A DNA stretch of 40,002 bases, from NCBI GenBank assembly GCA_025356175.1, contig JANXUP010000071.1:1-40002 (forward strand), written 5' to 3'. Below, one piece after another: positions 33,718 to 40,002 of the stretch. The stretch is from Sphingomonadaceae bacterium (GTDB lineage Bacteria > Pseudomonadota > Alphaproteobacteria > Sphingomonadales > Sphingomonadaceae). Under the pieces are notes generated by a model. That model had not been told where the DNA came from. It ran no database searches and saw only the letters and a program-made list of their open reading frames with translations. The first letter of the stretch is position 1. Each line of letters begins with the position of its first letter. Both the position numbers and the translations under genes were made by a program.

Positions 33718-35841
33718 CTAGGGTTTCAGGTGCTGTGCCAGCCACGCGAAGACCGTCTGGTGCCACTGCAGAGAATCCTTCGGCTTGAGCACCCAGTGGT
33801 TTTCTTCGGGGAAGGCCAGCAGCTCGCTTGGTACCCCGCGCTGCTGCAACGCACTGAACGCGGCCAAGCCCTGGGTATAGGGGATGCGGAAGTCCTTCTC
33901 GCCGGTGATGACCAGCATCGGGGTCCGCCACTTGGCGACGGTGTTTACCGGGTTCCATTTCTCGTATTCTTCCGGTGCCTCGAAATAGGTCTTGCCGCCG
34001 TGCTCCCAGGTGTCGAACCACAGCTCTTCGGTTTCGTAAGCCATGGCGCGGGCATCGAATACGCCGTCGTGCTGGACCAGACACTTGAACCGGTCGGCCC
34101 ACTGGCCTTCGATCCAGTTCATCATGTAGCCGCCATAGGATGCGCCCAGCGCGCAGGCGTTACCGCCATCGAGTTCGGGATGCGCGGCGAGTGCGGCGGC
34201 AAGGCCGAGCTGCTGGTCCTCGAGCGGCTTGCCGCCCCAGTCGCGGTTGATGCTGTCGGTGAAGGTCTGGCCGTAGCCGGTCGAACCGTGGAAATCGACC
34301 GACACCACCGCATAGCCCTGGCTGGCGAAGACCCGCGGATTCCAGCGGAACGACCAGCTGTCACCGAACGAGCCCTGCGGCCCGCCGTGGACCATCAGCA
34401 GCACGGGAAGCCTTGCCCCAGAGCTGCTAGCGCTTCCGGCGGGTTCGGTCACCTGGCCCCACACGGTATCGCCGCCGGCGCCCTTGAAACTGAACCGGGT
34501 GGTGGTGATGGGAGTGAGGGCGGCTAGCTGCGCGTCGTTGGCATGGCTGAGCGCGCGCGCCGGCTTGCCCCCAAGGGCATGGGCGTCGGCAACGTAGACC
34601 TCGGCCGGACCCGCCACGCCATCGCGGGTAAAGACGAAACCGCCGTTCTTGAGCGGGATAACCGAGCCCATGTGCCCATCGCCCATGCCCTTGGGGGCAA
34701 GTTTCAGGCGGGTGACCTTGCCGCTGGCAATGTCGATGCGGAACACCGGGTTGTCGAGCACCTCTTCGGCGGTGACGATCAGCGCTTTGCCGTCAGGGCT
34801 CCACGCCATCGAGCCGATCGAGCGGTCCCAGCCTTGCGTCAGTGCGCGGTGTTCACCGGTCTGCAGGTTGAGCAACTGCAGCACCAGCCGATCCGATTCG
34901 TAGCCCGGCCGCGCCATCGCGGTGTAAGCCAGCCACTTGCCGTCGGGTGAGGGTACTGGCAGCGTGTCGGTCGCCTTGTTGTCCGCAGTCAGATTGTGCG
35001 GGGCGGTGCCATCAAGCGGGCTGTGCCACACATCGATATTGGTCGAACGCGGTTCGTTGCGGTCGGCTTGCCGCGCCGCGAAATAGGCGCCGTTCGAATC
35101 GGCCGCCCAGGCCAGATCTTCGCCCCCACCCATCGGCTTGGTCGGGGTATCGCCGGTCAGCGTCCCGGCCGGACCGTCTAGCGCGGCCCCGCCGCCAGCG
35201 ATCTTGCCCTGGCCGTCGAGACCGAACGCGAAAGTGCGGCTGTAATTGCCCGGAGTTTCCCACGCATCCCAGTGGCGCACGAAGCCGGTGCCATCGGCGT
35301 AGTGGCGGCCCGTCCCCGGCCCCGGCTGGCTGGTGTCGCCGCTCTTGTCGCAGCCCAGCGTCGCGCAATCGCGCGCGACATCACCCCAGACCAGCATGCG
35401 CTGGCCGTTAGGCGAAATGGAAAACCCCGCAACGTCGGTCTTGAACGCGCTGGCCTGCACCGGCGGAGCGCCGGGCTGGGCGAGATCGATCACCCACAGC
35501 TGGTCGCTGCCCGATTTGCCCGACAGGAAATAGAGCCGCTTGCCGTCAGGGCTGAAGGCCGGCGAAGTCTCGCTCGCATCGGCAAGATCGGCGATTCGCT
35601 CGGGCGTGCCGCCCTTGACCGGCACCCGCCACAGCCCGGTGGTGCGCTTGTAGGTCACCGGGTCGGTATCGGTCTGCTGATAGGCCACCCAAGTCCCATC
35701 CGGGGAGACTGCCGGCGAACCGACGCGTTTCAGCGTGACGAGGTCTTGAGGGGTCATCGCCCGCGGCTGGGCCTGCGCGGCGGCCGGGATTGCAATGAGG
35801 GAGAATGCGAGTGCGCCGAGCGCAGCAGAAGTTTTGATCAT
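33718..35841 (-). CDS. exported S9 family peptidase
   Basis: A 707-residue prolyl-oligopeptidase/acylaminoacyl-peptidase-like serine peptidase. Residues 1-24 are a signal peptide (AAAQAQP), so it acts in the periplasm. The N-terminal two thirds are a beta-propeller marked by SPDG turns (SPDGTWVAYQ, SPDGKRLYFLSG, SPDGKWLAYTA). The C-terminal alpha/beta hydrolase carries the triad: Ser near 568 in GASYGGYMM, Asp near 650 in TGEKDFRIP, His near 682 in EENHW. Length is normal. Transcribed ahead of the hotdog, 2Fe-2S and CBS genes. Confidence 0.93.
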   Translation of the reverse strand: MIKTSAALGALAFSLIAIPAAAQAQPRAMTPQDLVTLKRVGSPAVSPDGTWVAYQQTDTDPVTYKRTTGLWRVPVKGGTPERIADLADASETSPAFSPDGKRLYFLSGKSGSDQLWVIDLAQPGAPPVQASAFKTDVAGFSISPNGQRMLVWGDVARDCATLGCDKSGDTSQPGPGTGRHYADGTGFVRHWDAWETPGNYSRTFAFGLDGQGKIAGGGAALDGPAGTLTGDTPTKPMGGGEDLAWAADSNGAYFAARQADRNEPRSTNIDVWHSPLDGTAPHNLTADNKATDTLPVPSPDGKWLAYTAMARPGYESDRLVLQLLNLQTGEHRALTQGWDRSIGSMAWSPDGKALIVTAEEVLDNPVFRIDIASGKVTRLKLAPKGMGDGHMGSVIPLKNGGFVFTRDGVAGPAEVYVADAHALGGKPARALSHANDAQLAALTPITTTRFSFKGAGGDTVWGQVTEPAGSASSSGARLPVLLMVHGGPQGSFGDSWSFRWNPRVFASQGYAVVSVDFHGSTGYGQTFTDSINRDWGGKPLEDQQLGLAAALAAHPELDGGNACALGASYGGYMMNWIEGQWADRFKCLVQHDGVFDARAMAYETEELWFDTWEHGGKTYFEAPEEYEKWNPVNTVAKWRTPMLVITGEKDFRIPYTQGLAAFSALQQRGVPSELLAFPEENHWVLKPKDSLQWHQTVFAWLAQHLKP

Positions 35842-35874
35842 GCAGCCAAGGCTAGCCTCACGCCGCGATGCTTC

Positions 35875-36357
35875 CTAGCTTTTCTTGCCGACGATCCGCG
35901 CGATTTCGGCAGCGACCAGTTTTTCAACCAATGCGGGCAGGTTCCTGTCGAGCCACATGGCGAGTTCGGGCCGCAGCAGGTCACGAACCATGCCTTCGAG
36001 CGAGGTTTCACCTGAGCGGACGATCTGCGGCGCAGCCGGCGGCTGGGCCATCATCGCCAGCGCGGCGAGCGATTCGCTGATCGAGCTGACAGTTTCGGTT
36101 CCGACCAGGGCGTCGTCCCCGGCCTCGGCAGCTTGGGCATGGGCTGCGTCTTCGGCAGCTTCATCAGCTTCGACATAGAGGCCCATCCCGGCGAGATCGA
36201 GCACGTCTTCAGCCGCAGCAGGCCCGGCTTCCTCGGTCACGCCGCGCTCTTCGCGCTCACGCCGTTCCTCGGCTGCACCGGCACGATTATCGCGCGCGAT
36301 CACTTTCTTGATCGATTCGAGGATTTCCTCGACCGAAGGTTCACCAGCCTGGCGCAT
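35875..36357 (-). CDS. popZ: PopZ-like polar organizing protein (DUF2497)
   Basis: A 160-residue protein with the PopZ plan: an N-terminal client-binding helix PSVEEILESIKKVIARDN, an acidic Ala/Glu-rich disordered middle (about 30-105), and C-terminal oligomerisation helices MVRDLLRPELAMWLDRNLPALVEKLV. In Caulobacter, PopZ forms a polar matrix that holds ParB-parS and recruits cell-cycle regulators. The ATG at 36357 starts the conserved region; a TTG 15 bp upstream is possible. It follows tolC on the same strand with a palindrome in the 40-bp gap. Confidence 0.82.
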   Translation of the reverse strand: MRQAGEPSVEEILESIKKVIARDNRAGAAEERREREERGVTEEAGPAAAEDVLDLAGMGLYVEADEAAEDAAHAQAAEAGDDALVGTETVSSISESLAALAMMAQPPAAPQIVRSGETSLEGMVRDLLRPELAMWLDRNLPALVEKLVAAEIARIVGKKS

Positions 36358-36373
36358 CGCCCCCAACTCCAAG

Positions 36374-36392
36374 CTGTCCCGTGACGGGACAG
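36374..36392. repeat. perfect palindrome/hairpin between tolC and popZ
   Basis: CTGTCCCG (36374-36381) and CGGGACAG (36385-36392) are exact inverted arms with a TGA loop. It lies 5 bp past the tolC stop and 16 bp before the popZ start, so it abuts the popZ ribosome-binding region. There is no T-run; it could be an operator, an mRNA-processing hairpin or a weak attenuator. Confidence 0.6.
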
Positions 36393-36397
36393 AATCA

Positions 36398-37852
36398 TCA
36401 AGGGGCTACTGAACCGTCCTGTGCAGCTGTGTCAACGGTGCGTGTGGCTTCGGTGGTCGGCGCGGGGTCGGTGCTCCAATCCCAGATCTTGCCGCGAACC
36501 CGTTCGTAATTGACTTCAGGGTCGTACAGCGGGCCGCCGTCGAGCCCGAGATCGCGGGCCTCGGCCTTGCCCATTGTCGCCAGCAGGTTGAACCCGGCGA
36601 CATAGGCGTTGCGCCTGGCGGTAGCGAGCTGGACCTGCGCGCCCAGCAGTTCCTGTTCGGCGTTGAGGATGTCGAGGATCGTGCGGTTGCCGACGGTGTT
36701 TTCGGCGCGCACCCCTTCAAGGCTGAGCGCGGCGGCATCGACCGCGGTTTGCGACGAACCGATCAGCGACTGCGCCGCCTGCCACTGGGCATAGGCCGAA
36801 CGGACATTGGCCACGACCGCCCGCTCAACCCCGACTTCGGTCTCCATCGTTGCGTCTTCGCGCGCCTGCGCGGCGCGGCGCTGCGCTGCGGGCAAGCCGC
36901 CCTGGAAGATCGGGATCGATGCGCGCACGCCGGCCTGCGCGGTGGTCGACTTCTGGGTAAACTGGCCCGGGACCGAGCCGCCCAGGGTCCCCAGATAATC
37001 GGTGTAATCACCCGCTACGAACAGGCTGACCTTGGGCAGCTTGCCCGCACTGGCAACCCGCACATCGTAACCCGCCGCCGTCGAACGTTGCCGTGCGGCA
37101 AGCAGGTCGGGGTTGTGATCGAGCGCGATTGCGACGGCTTCGTCGGTGCTGCCCGGCAGTCCGGCCAGAGGCGGCGGGGCTTGCAGATCGACCGGCGCCT
37201 TGCCGACCACCTGGATATAGCGTTCGCGCGCAGCGATCAGGTTGGCCTCGGCGCTGCGCTGCTGGCCGCGCGCCAGGGCGAGGCGCGAATCGGATTGCGC
37301 AACGTCGGTCCGGGTCAGATCGCCGATTTCGAACCGGTCCTTGCTTGCTTGCAGGTTGACCGAAAGCTGCTTGACGTTGGACCGGTTGAGCCGGACCACT
37401 TCCTGCGCGAGGATCACGTCCATGTAGGCTGCGACGACCTGGGAAAACACACCGCTTTCAACCCCGCGCAAGTCGGCCTGGCCAGCGCCTACGCGGGTCT
37501 CGGCGGCATGCACCGAATTCTTGACTGCTCCGCCGCTGAAGATTGGCACGCCCAATTGGCTGCTGGCATCGAAGGCGCGGCTGGGCGAAGTGAACGAGTT
37601 CGAGCTGGTCTTGATGAATTCGGTATAAGTAACGGTGCCTGACAGCGAGGGCAGCCCCGCGGCCCGCGCGATCGGTACGTTCTCGTCAACCGCCCGCTGC
37701 TGGGCGCGGGCCGATTGCAGGGTCGGATTGGTCTGGTAAGCCAGGGTCAGCGCGTCGCGCAGTTCGTCGGCCAGCGCCGGTCCGGCCACCAGCGAGGCGG
37801 CCCCTGCAAACAACATGGCGCGCCCCAGACGCGAAACCGTGAACCTGGCCAT
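36398..37852 (-). CDS. tolC: TolC family outer-membrane efflux/secretion channel
   Basis: A 484-residue trimeric channel protein linking inner-membrane pumps or type I secretion systems to the outside. Residues 1-28 form a signal peptide ending ALADE. Two repeats of the OEP family follow: first LRDALTLAYQTNPTLQSARAQ, with QLGVPIFSGG; second EAVAIALDHNPDLLAARQ, with ASIPIFQGG and the coiled region up to NRTILDILNAEQELLGAQ. No pump gene is adjacent. The PCMT-like gene lies 4 bp upstream, a neighbour pair common in this order (recalled). Full length. Confidence 0.93.
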   Translation of the reverse strand: MARFTVSRLGRAMLFAGAASLVAGPALADELRDALTLAYQTNPTLQSARAQQRAVDENVPIARAAGLPSLSGTVTYTEFIKTSSNSFTSPSRAFDASSQLGVPIFSGGAVKNSVHAAETRVGAGQADLRGVESGVFSQVVAAYMDVILAQEVVRLNRSNVKQLSVNLQASKDRFEIGDLTRTDVAQSDSRLALARGQQRSAEANLIAARERYIQVVGKAPVDLQAPPPLAGLPGSTDEAVAIALDHNPDLLAARQRSTAAGYDVRVASAGKLPKVSLFVAGDYTDYLGTLGGSVPGQFTQKSTTAQAGVRASIPIFQGGLPAAQRRAAQAREDATMETEVGVERAVVANVRSAYAQWQAAQSLIGSSQTAVDAAALSLEGVRAENTVGNRTILDILNAEQELLGAQVQLATARRNAYVAGFNLLATMGKAEARDLGLDGGPLYDPEVNYERVRGKIWDWSTDPAPTTEATRTVDTAAQDGSVAP

Positions 37853-37856
37853 CTAA

Positions 37857-38459
37857 CTAGAAACTCCAACTCTTGGCGGGGGCGAATTCGCCCAGCACCG
37901 GTATTCCCACTTCGGCCAGCGGGAGCAGCTGCGTGGTGCCACCCAGTTTGCGGCCACTGGCCAGGCGCGTCACTCCGCGCAGGACCAACCCGGTCACGAT
38001 CCGGCCGCCTTCACTGAGCGCGCCGACGAGGCCGTCTGGCAGCGCTTCGATCGCACCGTCAATCAGGATCAGATCGTAGCTTTGCGCGCCGCGCTTAGCT
38101 TTGAGAACATCGGCGGCATCCAGACTATCGACCAACGCCCCCATTGCCTCGACCAAGGCTGGCAGGTAGCCGCTGCCCGCAGTCACCACCAGGACCCGCT
38201 CGCCGGACTGGGGCAACGCTTCGCTCAGCATCATGCCGTGAAACAGCGGTGCGGCCAGCGCGCGCGCACCGCCCAGCGGGATGGCGCGATCGATGTAGGC
38301 GTGGCCGCGCGCGGCTGCCGGCACATAATCCTCGCGCGGAACCACGTTCATCGCTGCGAGCACGCGTTCGTGGTTGACCCCGCTCACCCGGAGCTGGCTG
38401 TCGATCATGGCGCGGCGCGGTGCGTTCAAGGTGGCGGATCCTGAAGAGGTGGCGGTCAT
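37857..38459 (-). CDS. degenerate protein-L-isoaspartate O-methyltransferase-like protein
   Basis: A 200-residue member of the PCMT family. N-terminal part matches (MIDSQLRVSGVNHERVLAAM, VPREDYVP), and a SAM-loop remnant is VLVVTAGSGY (89-98). The active-site stretch that reads TISQP in E. coli Pcm is ALAAP here, so the catalytic Ser is Ala69. About 25 residues of the nucleotide-binding domain after the SAM loop are missing. It is therefore probably not an isoaspartate methyltransferase. AAGGG lies about 12 bases before the ATG. Cotranscribed with tolC. Confidence 0.8.
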   Translation of the reverse strand: MTATSSGSATLNAPRRAMIDSQLRVSGVNHERVLAAMNVVPREDYVPAAARGHAYIDRAIPLGGARALAAPLFHGMMLSEALPQSGERVLVVTAGSGYLPALVEAMGALVDSLDAADVLKAKRGAQSYDLILIDGAIEALPDGLVGALSEGGRIVTGLVLRGVTRLASGRKLGGTTQLLPLAEVGIPVLGEFAPAKSWSF

Positions 38460-38617
38460 TCGCTGTGGCCCTTTGTGCGCGCTGTATTACACAACTAAAA
38501 CAGCTAGGCAATCGCTTGCCTCATAACCGGTGGCTCAAGGCGCGCCAAGCGCTTTGACGGGCGGGCAAAGCTGCGCCTATGGGAACGGGAAACCGCACAA
38601 TAGAAGGAGTCGGACCC
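38460..38617. promoter_or_regulatory. divergent promoter region between PCMT-like gene and fumarase
   Basis: A 158-bp gap. It holds GCTGT...ACAGC (38481-38504), nearly the same element as at 1280-1305, and a perfect hairpin with AGGCAA (38506-38511), loop TCGC, TTGCCT (38516-38521). AAGGAG at 38604-38609 is the fumarase ribosome-binding site. No gene was seen. Confidence 0.45.
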
Positions 38618-40002
38618 GTGGCCGAGATGGTGACCATTCGCGAGACTGACCTGATCGAAAGCGTGGCCGACGCGCTGCAGTACATCAGCTACTACCACCC
38701 GATGGATTACATCCGTGCGCTGGGCGCGGCTTACGACGCCGAGCTGGGCCCGGCGGCGAAGGACGCAATCGCGCAGATCCTCACCAACAGCCGGATGTGC
38801 GCCGAAGGCCACCGCCCGATCTGCCAGGACACCGGCATCGTCAACGTGCTGATCGAATGGGGCCAGGAGTGCCGACTCGAATCGGATCGCAGCTTGCAGG
38901 AGGTGGTCGATGAAGGGGTGCGCCAGGCTTACCTCAACCCCGACAACAAATTGCGCGCCTCGGTGCTGGCCGATCCCGCCTTTACCCGCCGCAATACCCG
39001 CGACAACACCCCCAGCGTGGTTCACGTGACGATGGTCCCGGGCCGCACGGTCGGCATCGATGTCGCGGCCAAGGGCGGCGGCAGCGAAAACAAGTCCAAG
39101 TTCAAGATGATGAACCCAAGCGATTCGGTGCAGGACTGGGTCGAGGAAATGCTCCCGCAGATGGGTGCCGGCTGGTGCCCGCCGGGCATGCTCGGGATCG
39201 GCATCGGCGGCACGGCGGAGCACTGCATGCAGCTCGCCAAGCAGGCGCTGATGGAACCGATCGACATGGCCCAGCTGAAAGCGCGCGGGGCGCAGACCGA
39301 TATTGAGCGGATGCGGATCGAGATTTTCGACCGGGTCAACGCGCTGGGCATCGGCGCGCAGGGGCTGGGCGGGCTGTCGACCATCCTCGACGTCAAGATT
39401 CTCGATGCGCCATGCCATGCCGCGGGCAAGCCGGTCGGCATGATCCCCAACTGCGCCGCCACCCGCCATGCGCACTTCACGCTTGACGGGTCGGGCCCGG
39501 TGTTCCTCGAAACCCCCAAGCTGGATGAATGGCCCGACGTCCACTGGCAGCCCGACCAGGCGGCAATCCGCGTCGATCTGGATCACCTCACTCCAGAGAT
39601 CGTGCAGCGCTGGAAACAGGGCGACCGATTGTTGCTGAGCGGCAAGATGCTCACCGGGCGCGATGCCGCCCACAAGCGGATCCAGGAGATGCTGGCAAAA
39701 GGCGAAGCGCTGCCGGTCGATTTCAAGGGCCGCGCGATCTACTACGTCGGACCGGTCGATCCGGTGATCGGCGAAGTGGTCGGTCCGGCGGGCCCGACCA
39801 CCGCGACGCGGATGGACAAGTTCACCGATATGATGCTCGAACTGGGCTTGCTGACAATGATCGGCAAGGCCGAGCGCGGGCAAGGCGCGGTGCAGGAAAT
39901 CGCCCGCCACAAGGTTGCCTATCTGATGGCCGTCGGCGGCGCGGCTTACCTGGTCAGCCGCGCGATTCGCGAAGCCAGGGTGGTCGCGTTCGAAGACCTC
40001 GG
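38618..40002 (+). CDS. class I (iron-sulfur) fumarate hydratase, 3' end cut off by the window
   Basis: Converts fumarate and malate in the TCA cycle. The first 461 residues are present and in frame to the window edge. The class I [4Fe-4S] ligands are Cys69 (PICQDTG), Cys187 (GAGWCPPG) and Cys279 (MIPNCAATRHAHF); GGGSENKSKFKMMNP (153-167) and GIGIGGTAEHC are also diagnostic. The second half begins around GRDAAHKRI and YYVGPVDP, so this is the fused single-chain type. The GTG at 38618 is chosen because AAGGAG is 8 bases away; an ATG at 38627 is too far. The cluster makes it oxygen-sensitive. Confidence 0.95.
   Translation, partial: MAEMVTIRETDLIESVADALQYISYYHPMDYIRALGAAYDAELGPAAKDAIAQILTNSRMCAEGHRPICQDTGIVNVLIEWGQECRLESDRSLQEVVDEGVRQAYLNPDNKLRASVLADPAFTRRNTRDNTPSVVHVTMVPGRTVGIDVAAKGGGSENKSKFKMMNPSDSVQDWVEEMLPQMGAGWCPPGMLGIGIGGTAEHCMQLAKQALMEPIDMAQLKARGAQTDIERMRIEIFDRVNALGIGAQGLGGLSTILDVKILDAPCHAAGKPVGMIPNCAATRHAHFTLDGSGPVFLETPKLDEWPDVHWQPDQAAIRVDLDHLTPEIVQRWKQGDRLLLSGKMLTGRDAAHKRIQEMLAKGEALPVDFKGRAIYYVGPVDPVIGEVVGPAGPTTATRMDKFTDMMLELGLLTMIGKAERGQGAVQEIARHKVAYLMAVGGAAYLVSRAIREARVVAFEDL

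Noticed and set aside
38504..39910. A 468-codon open frame on the minus strand opposite the fumarase
   Set aside because: The plus strand encodes a complete class I fumarase with all cluster cysteines; the opposite frame is a GC-rich shadow with no family features.
1..40002. Mobile elements, prophage, CRISPR or toxin-antitoxin loci
   Set aside because: No transposase, integrase, direct-repeat array or paired small toxin-like genes were recognised; gene content is core throughout apart from the fimbrial operon.

Overview
This is a GC-rich, gene-dense stretch of an alphaproteobacterial chromosome, most likely from Sphingomonadales (Erythrobacter, Novosphingobium or Sphingomonas relatives). That placement is inferred from the protein sequences (CarD, the DUF1491 and DUF6489 proteins, PopZ-like protein, alpha-type ErpA and Rho) and from gene order around hemE. 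No rRNA, tRNA, insertion sequence, prophage or CRISPR array was found.

The window appears to be the replication-origin region. The gap between hemE and the PEP-synthase regulatory protein gene (about 24816-25128) sits in the same context as the Caulobacter origin (hemE | ori | ppsR-maf-aroE-coaE-dnaQ). It has an AT-rich flank, several DnaA-box-like nonamers and three GANTC sites. Genes left of it from about 9.9 to 24.8 kb run almost all leftward and genes to its right from 25.1 to 31.1 kb run rightward, as expected for co-orientation with forks leaving this point. Six to nine kb left of the gap are parA, parB and four near-perfect parS sites, two inside rsmG and two between mnmG and mnmE. A PopZ-like polar organiser gene lies 11 kb to the right.

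Layout. 1-9.8 kb: ferredoxin fdxA, RNA-polymerase regulator carD, a GIN-domain lipoprotein, tsaC, two acyl-CoA dehydrogenases, a DUF815 ATPase, a sorbosone/PQQ-type dehydrogenase, msrC and a glycine-zipper protein. 9.9-14.3 kb: a leftward archaic chaperone-usher fimbrial operon (two spore-coat-U subunits, chaperone, usher) with no recognisable tip adhesin. 14.4-20.2 kb: parB, parA, rsmG, mnmG, mnmE and DUF6489. 20.3-24.8 kb: dienelactone hydrolase, NTF2-like protein, AAA_28 ATPase, rho, hemJ, hemE. 25.1-31.1 kb: ppsR, maf, aroE, coaE (all overlapping by 4 bp), dnaQ, hpf, ptsN, DUF1491, cell-wall hydrolase. 31.2-38.5 kb, leftward: xth, erpA, CBS protein, 2Fe-2S protein, hotdog thioesterase, S9 peptidase, popZ, tolC, a degenerate PCMT-like protein. 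A class I fumarase runs off the right end.

No wholly new system is evident. The points most worth following are the putative oriC, the parS cluster, CtrA-like motifs in front of both fimbrial subunit genes, a palindrome in the carD promoter, and several dyads in intergenic gaps.
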